The notes beneath the pieces were generated by a model. That model did no database searches. It saw only the letters and a program-made list of their open reading frames with translations, and had not been told where the DNA came from. A stretch of 8,155 nucleotides of DNA from Oscillospiraceae bacterium. Its GTDB lineage: Bacteria > Bacillota > Clostridia > Oscillospirales > Oscillospiraceae. Made by a program: the position numbers and the translations under genes. Shown one piece after another: positions 1 to 6,599 of this stretch. Position 1 is the stretch's first letter, and every line of letters begins with the position of its first letter. The stretch lies in contig JAGAMQ010000177.1 in NCBI GenBank assembly GCA_017624645.1, positions 1 through 8,155 of the forward strand, written 5' to 3'.

Positions 1-1
1 C

Positions 2-481
2 GACTTTATCACCGAGGGAGACATTGCCCATAATATCCGCTTCTTCCGGGAGCTTCCCCAGGACGCTCTGACCAAAGCAGCAGAGCATGCCCAGGCGGAA
101 TTCATCTGGGAAAAGGAAGGAGGCATGGCAGCGGAGGTGGTGATCCGGGGCAACAACCTCTCCGGCGGTCAGAAGCAGCGACTTCTCATCGCCCGGGCTT
201 TGGCGGCAGATTCTCAGATCCTTGTGCTGGACGACGCCTCCTCCGCCCTAGACTATCAGACCGACGCAAGGCTTCGTAGGGCGCTGCGGGAAAACTACCG
301 CAACACCACCACGGTGCTGGTGACCCAGCGGGTCAGCTCCCTGCGCCACGCAGACCTGATCCTTGTGCTGCAGGATGGCTGCGTCATCGGTGCCGGTGAC
401 CATGCCTATCTGATGGAATCCTGTGAGGAATACCGCTCCATTGCCCAAGCCCAGATGGGCGAAGGAAAGGAGGGGCTGTAA
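2..481 (+). CDS. ABC exporter half-transporter, C-terminal part of the nucleotide-binding domain (degenerate-site subunit); 5' end outside the window
   Basis: The reading frame is open from base 2 to a TAA at 479-481, so the gene begins upstream. What remains is the second half of an ABC ATPase domain, starting just after the Q-loop. The signature LSGGQ is at 158-172. Walker B reads ILVLDD, with Asp (233-235) where the catalytic Glu normally sits. The D-loop is SALD. The switch histidine is replaced by Gln (326-328, in VTQR). In heterodimeric exporters such as TM287/288 and BmrCD, the subunit with Asp and Gln at these places forms the non-hydrolysing (degenerate) ATP site with its partner. 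The membrane domain and Walker A are not in view. The next gene starts on the base after this stop and is the obvious partner, so the two should form one multidrug- or peptide-type exporter in the cell membrane. The substrate cannot be told from the sequence. Confidence 0.93.
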   Translation, partial: DFITEGDIAHNIRFFRELPQDALTKAAEHAQAEFIWEKEGGMAAEVVIRGNNLSGGQKQRLLIARALAADSQILVLDDASSALDYQTDARLRRALRENYRNTTTVLVTQRVSSLRHADLILVLQDGCVIGAGDHAYLMESCEEYRSIAQAQMGEGKEGL

Positions 482-2311
482 ATGGCAAATCCCGGTATGA
501 TCGGCGGTGGCAGATTCAGCTGCATGGAACGCAGCGGCGACCGCCGTCAATTTGAAAAGAAAAAAGTGAATATCGGTAAGCTCCTGCTGCGGTTGTGGCG
601 CTACATCGGCAAAAACCGGCTGCTGGTGGTGCTGGCGCTGGTGCTGTCCCTTTCCAGCAGTATACTGAACCTATACGGTCCCAAGCTGTCCGGACAGGCC
701 ATCAACGCCATTGATCTGGGTGCGGGAAAGGTAGACTTTGACACCGTGTTCCGGTGCGCCGGACTGATGGTTCTGTTCTACATCAGCGCCTCAGCGCTGT
801 CCTACACCCTCCATGCGGTGATGCTCCGGCTCAGCCGTACCGTGTCCCGGCAGATGCGTCATGATGTCTTTGAGAAGATGACCGCCCTGCCCGTGGGCTT
901 CTTCGACCGCTACCAGACCGGCGACATCATTTCCACCCTGACCTATGACATCGATACGGTGAACCAAAGCCTTTCCAACGACCTTTTGCAGATCCTGTAA
1001 AGCACCGTCACCGTGGTCATGGCCCTTTGGATGATGCTGACCATCGCCCCCCAGCTGGTGGCTGTGTTCCTGTTTACCATTCCCGTGACCTTCCTGTTCA
1101 CCCGGTTCATCACCAAGCGGGTGCGTCCCCTGTTCCGGCGGCGCAGCGCCAAGCTGGGCGCACTTAACGGTTTCGTGGAGGAAATGCTCTCCGGTCAAAA
1201 AACCATCCGCGCCTATGGCAGGGAGGCAGAGGTCTGCCGCCAGTTCGACGAGAAAAACGCCGAAGCGGTGCAGGCATACACCTACGCCGAAGCCAACGGC
1301 ACCATCACCGGCCCTGTGGTCAACTGCATCAACAACCTGTCCCTTGCCCTGGTGTGCACCTTCGGCTCGGTGCTGTTTCTTCTGGGCAAGGTGCGACTGG
1401 GAGATTTAAGCAGCTTTGTCCAGTATTCCCGTCGGTTCTCCGGTCCCATCAATGAGGTGGCAAACATCATTTCCGAACTGCAAAGCGCCTTTGCCGCCGC
1501 AGAGCGGGTGTTTACCCTCATTGACGCAGATCCGGAGCCTGCGGACATTGCCGATGCCCTGGAGCTCACCGACGTACGGGGCGATGTGCGGCTGGAAAAT
1601 GTGGACTTCTCCTACATCCCCGGCACCCCCATCATCGAGGGACTGAACCTTCACGCCAAGCCCGGCAGCCTTACCGCCATCGTAGGCCCCACCGGTGCCG
1701 GCAAGACCACCATCATCAACCTTTTGATGCGGTTTTACGATGTGGACGGCGGCAGCATTTATGTGGACGGCAAAGAGCTGCGGCAGCTGAAACGGAGCAG
1801 CCTGCGCAAAGCCTATTCCATGGTGCTGCAGGATACATGGCTGTTCCACGGCACCATCTTTGACAACATTGCCTACGGCAAACCCGGTGCCACCATGGAG
1901 GAAGTGGTGTCTGCCGCCAAGGCCGCCCATATCCACAGCTATATTTCTCGTCTGCCCCAAGGGTATCAGACGGTGCTGTCGGACAACGGCACCTCCATTT
2001 CCAAGGGCCAAAAGCAGCTTCTGACCATTGCCCGTGCCATGCTGCTGGAGAGCCATATGCTGATCCTGGACGAAGCCACCTCCAATGTGGACACCCGGAC
2101 AGAGCAGCGGATCCAGGCAGCCATGCGTACCCTTATGGAGGGCAAAACCTGCTTTGTCATCGCCCACCGGCTGTCCACTATCCGCTCCGCGGACAACATT
2201 CTGGTGCTGGACGGAGGCAAGGTGGTGGAGCAGGGCACCCATGAAAGCCTGATGGCACAAAAAGGCTTTTACTTCCGGCTGTACCAGTCCCAGTTTGACA
2301 GCGTTTCCTGA
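482..2311 (+). pseudogene. ABC exporter half-transporter (consensus-site subunit), interrupted by an in-frame TAA at 998-1000
   Basis: One frame runs from ATG 482 to TGA 2309-2311 (610 codons including the end stop), broken only by TAA at codon 173. GGAGG at 469-473 lies 8 bases before the ATG. The N-terminus has a Gly/Arg/Lys-rich cytoplasmic tail of about 40 residues, common in clostridial exporters. The six-helix membrane domain follows, then the ATPase domain: Walker A GPTGAGKTT (codons 402-410), Q-loop Gln 450, a changed signature ISKGQ (506-510), Walker B LILDE (Asp 530, Glu 531) and switch His 562. The intact Glu and His and the changed signature complement the upstream subunit exactly. 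The stop falls at the start of the third membrane segment. A downstream restart (GTG 1013 or ATG 1019) has no ribosome binding site and would lack two helices. Residues on both sides of the stop are normal for the family, so this is a fresh nonsense mutation or a base error rather than an old, decayed gene. Confidence 0.85.
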
Positions 2312-2329
2312 AGCCAATACCGTTTCCAT

Positions 2330-2365
2330 AGCAGGGGCCCTCCCAATGGAGTGCCCCTGCTTTTG
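2330..2365 (+). terminator. Rho-independent terminator of the ABC exporter unit
   Basis: AGCAGGGGC (2330-2338) pairs with GCCCCTGCT (2353-2361). Inside it, CTCC (2340-2343) pairs with GGAG (2348-2351) around a CAAT loop, after one C/T mismatch. A run of T (2361-2364) follows. The hairpin starts 18 bases after the exporter stop codon and separates the exporter from the dap operon. Confidence 0.85.
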
Positions 2366-2372
2366 CAATTTG

Positions 2373-2396
2373 AGAAATAATGTATTTCTTTTTTTT
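2373..2396 (+). other. AT-rich 7-bp hairpin followed by eight T
   Basis: AGAAATA (2373-2379) and TATTTCT (2383-2389) form a perfect inverted repeat around ATG, followed by T from 2389 to 2396. The stem is all A/T except one G-C pair, so it is weak as a terminator. It might be a back-up to the stronger terminator just upstream, or an operator, since it overlaps the likely -35 area of the dapA promoter. The function is not shown by the sequence. Confidence 0.35.
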
Positions 2397-2404
2397 GCAG
2401 AGTG

Positions 2405-2413
2405 TGATAAAAT
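2405..2413 (+). promoter_or_regulatory. Probable extended -10 promoter of the dapABF operon
   Basis: TGATAAAAT has TAAAAT (2408-2413, five of six matches to TATAAT) with the TG of an extended -10 one base upstream. The -35 position 17 bases upstream (2385-2390, TTTCTT) is poor, as is usual for extended -10 promoters. The leader to the dapA ATG is only about 40 bases. That is too short for a lysine riboswitch, and none is seen. Confidence 0.5.
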
Positions 2414-2457
2414 GTAGACTGAAGAAGTCTTGAACTACAGAAAAAGGAGGCTTTCCC

Positions 2458-3345
2458 ATGAAAAATACCATATTCAAGGGCATGGCGACGGCATTGATCA
2501 CCCCCATGACCTCTACCGGCGTGGACTATGACACCTACGCCAAATTTATCGACTGGCAGATCGAAAACGGCATCAACGCACTGGTGGCCGTAGGCACCAC
2601 CGGGGAAAGCGCCACCCTCAGTCAGGAGGAGCGCAAAGCAGTGATCCGCTTTGCCGTGAAGCATGTAAACGGCAGAGTCCCTGTCATCGCCGGTACCGGC
2701 ACCAACAACACCGAGCATGTGCTGGATTTCACCAAAAGCGCCTGCGACGACGGTGCCGATGCGGTGCTGGTGGTAACCCCCTACTATAACAAAGCCACCC
2801 AGGGAGGTCTTTTCCAGCACTTCTCCACCATCGCCGATGCTGCCCAAAAGCCGGTGATCATGTACAACGTTCCCAGCCGTACCGGCTGCAATCTTGCTCC
2901 GGACACCGTGGCAAAGCTCGCCCAGCACCCCAACATCGTTGGTCTGAAGGAAGCCTCCGGCAACATGGCACAGGTGGTGGAGATCATTGCCAAGTGTGGG
3001 GACAAGCTGGATATCTACTCCGGCGAGGACGGCATCACAGTGCCCATGATGGCCATGGGCGGCATGGGCTGCATCAGTGTCCTTTCCAATGTAGCCCCCA
3101 AGCTGGCAGTGGAAATGACCGATAAGTTCTTTGCCGGGGATGTGGCAGGGGCCGCCAAGCTCCAGTGCCTGACCCTGCCCCTGATCGATGCACTGTTTTC
3201 CGAGGTCAACCCCATTCCTGCCAAGGCAGCGGTGGCGGCGCTGGGCTTCGGCGAGGAGTACCTGCGACTTCCTCTGACCCCCATGGAGCCTGCCACCCGG
3301 CAGAACCTGTTTGAGCAAATGCGCAAATTGGGGGTATTGGCATGA
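2458..3345 (+). CDS. dapA: 4-hydroxy-tetrahydrodipicolinate synthase
   Basis: DapA condenses pyruvate with aspartate semialdehyde, the first committed step of diaminopimelate and lysine synthesis, in the cytoplasm. The 295-residue product has the usual family length and TIM-barrel sequence. The Schiff-base lysine is Lys164 in GLKEASG. Tyr136 and Arg141 lie in YNVPSRTG, Thr47 and Thr48 in GTTGE, and Tyr110 in PYYNK. These match E. coli Lys161, Tyr133, Arg138, Thr44/45 and Tyr107 with a constant offset of three. The start ATG has AAGGAGG at 2444-2450. The stop overlaps the dapB start by four bases (ATGA), which points to translational coupling. KDG aldolases and N-acetylneuraminate lyases share the fold, but the motifs and the neighbours dapB and dapF settle the call. 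Confidence 0.97.
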   Translation: MKNTIFKGMATALITPMTSTGVDYDTYAKFIDWQIENGINALVAVGTTGESATLSQEERKAVIRFAVKHVNGRVPVIAGTGTNNTEHVLDFTKSACDDGADAVLVVTPYYNKATQGGLFQHFSTIADAAQKPVIMYNVPSRTGCNLAPDTVAKLAQHPNIVGLKEASGNMAQVVEIIAKCGDKLDIYSGEDGITVPMMAMGGMGCISVLSNVAPKLAVEMTDKFFAGDVAGAAKLQCLTLPLIDALFSEVNPIPAKAAVAALGFGEEYLRLPLTPMEPATRQNLFEQMRKLGVLA

Positions 3346-4067
3346 GAGCGGTAATTTGCGGCGCCAACGGCGCTATGGGTAAGCTCCTGCAGGAGCGGCT
3401 GGCAGGAGAAATCGCCGGCCTTGTGAGTATTGACGGAGAAAACGGCGTTCCCAAGACCTTCCGGGAATTGGGCGCTACCGATGCAGAACTGATCGTGGAC
3501 TTTTCCCACCACAGCGCCGCAGGAGATGTCCTCCGTTATGCCCGGGAGCAAAAGTCAGCAGTGGTCATCGGCACCACCGGTCACACCCCGGAGGAAAAGG
3601 CTGCCATTTTGGAAGCGGCAAAGGAATTGCCGGTGTTCTTCAGCGGCAATATGAGCTTGGGCATTGCCGTATTATGTAATCTTGCAAAAGAGGCGGCTGC
3701 TTTCTTCCCCGATGCAGACATTGAGATCGTGGAAGTGCATCACAACCGGAAGGTGGATGCGCCCAGCGGTACTGCCCGGATGCTTTTTGAGGCGGTAAAG
3801 GAAGTACGCCCCCAAGCCACAGACCATTGCGGCAGAGCCGGAGAGGGTAAACGCACCCCCGGGGAAATCGGCATCAGCTCTTTGCGCATGGGCAATGTGG
3901 TGGGCATCCATGAGGTCCACATCTGTACCGGCAGTCAATGTCTCACCCTGCGTCACGAAGCCCACAATCGGGGCATGCTTGCCGACGGCGCAGTGGAAGC
4001 CGCCCGCTTCCTGCTGGGCAAAGCACCGGGACTTTATACCATGAAGGACCTGCTGGAGGCAAGATAA
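3342..4067 (+). CDS. dapB: 4-hydroxy-tetrahydrodipicolinate reductase
   Basis: DapB uses NAD(P)H to reduce the DapA product to tetrahydrodipicolinate. The 241-residue protein starts with a Rossmann nucleotide-binding motif GANGAMG (residues 7-13), has GTTG at 77-80, and carries the DapB signature EVHHNRKVDAPSGT (131-144). His133 and Lys137 correspond by spacing to the catalytic His159 and Lys163 of E. coli. It is shorter than the E. coli enzyme (273 residues), which is common in Firmicutes. The start ATG lies inside the end of dapA (ATGA overlap), with a G-rich stretch GGGGG just upstream in dapA as a possible weak ribosome binding site. dapF begins on the base after its stop. Confidence 0.97.
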   Translation: MRAVICGANGAMGKLLQERLAGEIAGLVSIDGENGVPKTFRELGATDAELIVDFSHHSAAGDVLRYAREQKSAVVIGTTGHTPEEKAAILEAAKELPVFFSGNMSLGIAVLCNLAKEAAAFFPDADIEIVEVHHNRKVDAPSGTARMLFEAVKEVRPQATDHCGRAGEGKRTPGEIGISSLRMGNVVGIHEVHICTGSQCLTLRHEAHNRGMLADGAVEAARFLLGKAPGLYTMKDLLEAR

Positions 4068-4844
4068 ATGCGCATTTTGCATATGAGCGGCGCAGGCAAC
4101 GACTTTATGGTCATGGACGCCCGGGGAGCGTCTCCGGATTTCTCCCGGCTGGCAAAAGAGCTTTGTGCCATGACCCATGCCGACGGCTTCATGGCCATCG
4201 ATCATTCGGAAATTGCGGATTTTCGTCTGCATTTTTATAATTCCGACGGCTCCCGGGGAGAAATGTGCGGCAACGGCGCCCGGTGCATCTGCAAATTTGC
4301 CCACGATCTGGGCATCGTTGGAGACACCATGACGGTGCAGACCGATGCCGGCATCGTGAAGGGCTGGTATCTGGGGCCGGAACAGTTCCGGGTAAAGCTG
4401 AACAACCCCGGCGTATTGGATCTGAACCGCCGCCCGGACGCTGCCTATGTGGAGCTGGGTGATCCCGGCGTCCCCCACAGCGTCACCCACATCCCCGGCC
4501 TTTTGTTTGAGGAAACACATCGGCTTCGGGAGTACGCCCTGGCGCTGCGCCATGATCCGGTGTTTCCCAAGGGCGTGAATGTGAATTTCTACCATTGGCT
4601 GGCACCGGGGCACGTCCGGGTGCTGACCTACGAACGGGGCGTAGAGGACTACACCCTTGCCTGCGGCACCGGCTGCGGCTCCATTGCCACAGTGCTGTGG
4701 ACCCGAGGCGAGCTGCCCGGAGGGGTGCTCACTGCCGAAAACCAGGGGGGTACTCTCACCGTCACTGTATCCGGAGAAAAAGGCAGTGTCACCTCCCTTT
4801 TGCTGGAAGGCCCCGCCGTAGTCCTGAAAGAATACGACCTATAA
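4068..4844 (+). CDS. dapF: Diaminopimelate epimerase
   Basis: DapF converts LL-diaminopimelate to the meso form, used for peptidoglycan cross-links and, after decarboxylation, lysine. It works without a cofactor through two cysteines acting as base and acid. Both are present: Cys67 in MCGNGARC and Cys199 in ACGTGCGS, the two halves of the family's duplicated fold. The N-terminal MSGAGNDF (6-13) is also typical. Length is 258 residues, slightly short of the E. coli enzyme (274). GGAGG at 4055-4059, within the end of dapB, lies 8 bases before the ATG. The gene closes a dapA-dapB-dapF operon. The aminotransferase step that supplies LL-DAP (DapL, or the acyl routes) is not encoded in this window. 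Confidence 0.97.
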   Translation: MRILHMSGAGNDFMVMDARGASPDFSRLAKELCAMTHADGFMAIDHSEIADFRLHFYNSDGSRGEMCGNGARCICKFAHDLGIVGDTMTVQTDAGIVKGWYLGPEQFRVKLNNPGVLDLNRRPDAAYVELGDPGVPHSVTHIPGLLFEETHRLREYALALRHDPVFPKGVNVNFYHWLAPGHVRVLTYERGVEDYTLACGTGCGSIATVLWTRGELPGGVLTAENQGGTLTVTVSGEKGSVTSLLLEGPAVVLKEYDL

Positions 4845-4857
4845 ATTCCAATTTAAC

Positions 4858-4876
4858 GCACTGTCGCAGACAGTGC
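4858..4876 (+). terminator. Perfect 8-bp hairpin after dapF, possible terminator without a T-run
   Basis: GCACTGTC (4858-4865) and GACAGTGC (4869-4876) pair perfectly around GCA, 14 bases after the dapF stop. No T-run follows, so it is a weak candidate for intrinsic termination. It could protect the 3' end of the dap messenger instead. A second GC-only stem, GCCCCC/GGGGGC (4889-4894 with 4905-4910), follows and may belong to the neighbouring repeat. Confidence 0.4.
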
Positions 4877-4884
4877 ATCCGCAT

Positions 4885-5045
4885 CTTGGCCCCCGTATTT
4901 ATGAGGGGGCTGCTGAGCGTAGCGACGCTGGGGGAGTCGTTGCGGTACAAAGCTCCCCCCCGGCTCGCCTTACAGCGACCCACCCCCCCTCGCAAGCGTG
5001 GGGGCAAGGGTGCATACCGCAAAAGGGGAGTTTTTAGCGGTGCCA
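4885..5045. repeat. GC-rich intergenic element full of inverted repeats, probable dispersed repeat
   Basis: This stretch separates dapF from the queT leader and has no credible gene. It is packed with complementary segments: GCCCCC/GGGGGC (4889-4894, 4905-4910), AGCGT/ACGCT (4916-4920, 4925-4929), GGGGGAG/CTCCCCC (4930-4936, 4953-4959), TTGCGGTA/TACCGCAA (4940-4947, 5015-5022), and a C-tract/G-tract stem (4985-5004). CTCCCC (4953-4958) can also pair with GGGGAG (5025-5030). Short open frames through it give low-complexity Arg/Pro/Gly-rich products unlike real proteins. From memory, similar stretches recur between genes in gut clostridia, but this could not be checked here. The boundaries are approximate, and only one copy is in the window. 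Confidence 0.5.
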
Positions 5046-5054
5046 ACATAATAA

Positions 5055-5094
5055 AGACAGTTCGAAACCCATCCTGTCTATAAACAAAACTAGG
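5055..5094 (+). promoter_or_regulatory. preQ1-I-like riboswitch aptamer upstream of queT
   Basis: AGACAG (5055-5060) and CTGTCT (5074-5079) form the P1 stem around a 13-base loop rich in A and C (5061-5073). It is followed by the A-rich tail ATAAACAAAACTAGG (5080-5094). Stem, C-bearing loop and an A-rich tail ending in GG are the marks of the very small class I preQ1 aptamer. The tail closely resembles that of the Thermoanaerobacter tengcongensis example. The tail GG can pair with loop C residues to form the P2 pseudoknot. The next gene is queT, whose family is known to carry queuosine precursors and to be preQ1-controlled, which supports the call. The aptamer was recognised by eye, not with a covariance model. 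Confidence 0.72.
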
Positions 5095-5135
5095 AAAATG
5101 GGTGCGGCATGCGCCCATTTTCTCCATATTGGAGG
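5094..5135 (+). promoter_or_regulatory. Expression platform of the queT riboswitch: 12-bp hairpin and a stem covering the ribosome binding site
   Basis: GAAAATGGGTGC (5094-5105) pairs with GCGCCCATTTTC (5111-5122) around GGCAT, twelve pairs with one T-G wobble. The hairpin resembles a terminator, although most of its T residues lie inside the stem. Next, CTCCA (5122-5126) pairs with TGGAG (5130-5134), covering the queT ribosome binding site GGAGG (5131-5135). ACCCAT in the aptamer loop (5067-5072) is an exact complement of ATGGGT (5098-5103), giving an alternative pairing that would break the large hairpin. This suggests a switch that turns queT off when preQ1 binds. Whether it stops transcription or translation is open. 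Confidence 0.55.
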
Positions 5136-5143
5136 AAAATAAA

Positions 5144-5644
5144 ATGAAAAAGCCCGCAAGATCCGTTGCCCGGGCAGCCATCATCGCCGCTGCCTATTTT
5201 GCCCTGTGCCATCTGCAAAATCTGCTGCTCCCCGGCAGTGCCACGTGGGCCATCCAGTTCCGGGTGGCAGAAACCCTTTGTGTGCTGGCACTGTTTACCA
5301 CAGACGCCATCTATGGCCTCAGCATCGGATGTCTGCTTTTCAACGTAAGCTTTGCCGGAGCGCTGCCTTTGGACTTTTTGGTAGGCCCCGCCGCCACAGC
5401 TTTGGCGGCATGGGGAATGTACCTGACCCGAAAGCTGCTGCTTTGGAAGCTGCCCATTCTCGCCTTGCTACTGCCTGCTCTGTGCAACGGTCTTCTCATC
5501 GGCTGGGAGCTGACGGTGTATGTGGGAGGCGGATTCCTGATCAACAGCATTTATGTTGCCATCGGAGAAGCAGCCGTCCTGCTGACATTGGGAGCAGTTC
5601 TCTATGGAATCATTATCCGTCGGCAGCTGCATAGGCATTTATGA
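5144..5644 (+). CDS. queT: Queuosine precursor transporter QueT (ECF S-component type)
   Basis: The 166-residue, very hydrophobic protein has about five to six membrane segments and matches the QueT family: IQFRVAE (37-43), GCLLFN (62-67), PLDFLVGPAATALAA (75-89), NGLLIGWEL (115-123) and a late GE (141-142). QueT is taken to be a substrate-binding S-component of an energy-coupling-factor transporter that brings in a queuosine precursor such as preQ1 for modifying position 34 of tRNAs. No EcfA or EcfT gene is nearby, so it would share a general ECF module encoded elsewhere. ATG 5144 was chosen because GGAGG lies 8 bases upstream. An in-frame GTG at 5102 falls inside the leader hairpin and is unlikely. 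The preQ1-I-like leader supports both the function and feedback control. The DUF2156 gene follows 43 bases later and may share the transcript. Confidence 0.92.
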   Translation: MKKPARSVARAAIIAAAYFALCHLQNLLLPGSATWAIQFRVAETLCVLALFTTDAIYGLSIGCLLFNVSFAGALPLDFLVGPAATALAAWGMYLTRKLLLWKLPILALLLPALCNGLLIGWELTVYVGGGFLINSIYVAIGEAAVLLTLGAVLYGIIIRRQLHRHL

Positions 5645-5687
5645 AATTCTGAAAAAGTGGCAATACTAAAGTAGAGGAGAGAGCGTA

Positions 5688-6599
5688 ATGATCGATTTTC
5701 AGCCCTTGACCTTGGAAAACCGCGCTGTTTTTGAAAACTGTCTGCGCCATGGGGGAGAGCGCGGCTGTGAGTACAGCTTTGTGAACCTTTACCTGTGGGG
5801 TCGTCAGAAAGCAGCTTTGGTCCAGGGACACATGGTAGTATTTTCCCAGTTCTCCCGGCGCAGCGTCTACCTGTTCCCCGTGGGGCAGGGGGATAAGAAG
5901 CCGGTGCTGGAGGCGATTATGGAAGACGCCCGTCAGCGGGGGATCCCCTGCCGGCTCAACGGTGTCACCCAAGAGGATTATGCCCTGCTGGAGCAGCTGT
6001 ATCCCGGACGGTTCCGCAGCCATTTTGACCGGGACGCCTTTGACTACATTTACGATATCAACGATCTTGCTGACCTGAAGGGAAGAAAATTCCAGAAAAA
6101 GCGTAACCACCTCAACAACTTCCGCAAGGCCCATCCGGACCACCGGCTGGAACCCATCACCGAAGAAAACGTTGCCGTTGCCGCTGCCCTGGCAGAAACA
6201 TGGTATCAGCTGCGGCTGGCTGAGAATCCCCACGGAGATTACCAAATGGAACAGGCGGCACTGGGAAAGGCGCTGCAGCAGCACCGGGAATTGGGGCTGG
6301 AGGGTATGCTCCTTATGGATGGAGATACCGCCCTTGCCATGACCATGGGCTCCCGACTGTCGGAGGACACCTTTGATATCCATTTTGAAAAGGCGCTGGA
6401 CATTGCCGATGGCGCCTATCCCGCCATCAATCAGGGCTTTGCCGCCTACCTTCGGGAAAAATATCCGCAGATTCGTTGGCTGAACCGGGAAGAGGACATG
6501 GGTCTGGAGGGTCTTCGCAAGGCAAAGCTGTCCTACTGCCCGGACCACATGGTGGAAAAATGTTGGGCAAGACTTTTGGAGGAACCTTATGAATATTGA
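5688..6599 (+). CDS. DUF2156 domain protein (phosphatidylglycerol lysyltransferase C-terminal-like, GNAT fold)
   Basis: The 303-residue soluble protein consists of a DUF2156 domain, the acyltransferase-fold module also found at the C-terminus of MprF-type lysyl-phosphatidylglycerol synthases. Conserved blocks seen are GRKFQKKRNHLN (132-143), FDIHFEKA (229-236), GAYPAINQGFA (242-252) and LNREEDMGLEGLRKAKLSY (265-283). There is no membrane flippase part as in full MprF, so it is a stand-alone version. Stand-alone members are widespread in clostridia and their substrates are generally unknown. Transfer of an aminoacyl or acyl group is inferred from the fold only. AGGAG (5675-5679) lies 8 bases before the ATG. 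The 3' end overlaps the next gene, another acyltransferase, by 11 bases, so the two are translated together and perhaps act in one pathway. Confidence 0.88.
   Translation: MIDFQPLTLENRAVFENCLRHGGERGCEYSFVNLYLWGRQKAALVQGHMVVFSQFSRRSVYLFPVGQGDKKPVLEAIMEDARQRGIPCRLNGVTQEDYALLEQLYPGRFRSHFDRDAFDYIYDINDLADLKGRKFQKKRNHLNNFRKAHPDHRLEPITEENVAVAAALAETWYQLRLAENPHGDYQMEQAALGKALQQHRELGLEGMLLMDGDTALAMTMGSRLSEDTFDIHFEKALDIADGAYPAINQGFAAYLREKYPQIRWLNREEDMGLEGLRKAKLSYCPDHMVEKCWARLLEEPYEY

Noticed and set aside
998..1000. TAA as a reassigned or recoded sense codon
   Set aside because: dapB, dapF and the upstream ABC gene all end with TAA at sensible places, so TAA works as a normal stop here, and no recoding structure is evident around 998.
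1013..2311. Second half of the broken exporter gene as an independent gene
   Set aside because: It would begin in the third membrane helix, has no ribosome binding site before GTG 1013 or ATG 1019, and lies in the same frame as the first half.
1406..2368. Long minus-strand open frame (320 codons) opposite the exporter gene
   Set aside because: It is a mirror of the well-supported ABC gene, its product is His/Gly/Gln-rich with no family resemblance, and it has no ribosome binding site context. High-GC codon bias on the + strand produces such shadows.
2366..2457. Lysine riboswitch before dapA
   Set aside because: The gap is under 100 bases and holds only a short AT-rich hairpin; the lysine aptamer needs far more sequence.
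4595..5083. Open frame running from inside dapF through the repeat to the riboswitch
   Set aside because: The product is Arg/Pro/His-rich low-complexity sequence, out of frame with dapF and then reading through a hairpin-rich repeat. No sign of a real protein.
5102..5143. GTG at 5102 as an upstream start of queT
   Set aside because: It lies inside the 12-bp leader hairpin and has no ribosome binding site, while ATG 5144 has GGAGG at the ideal distance and fits the family N-terminus.
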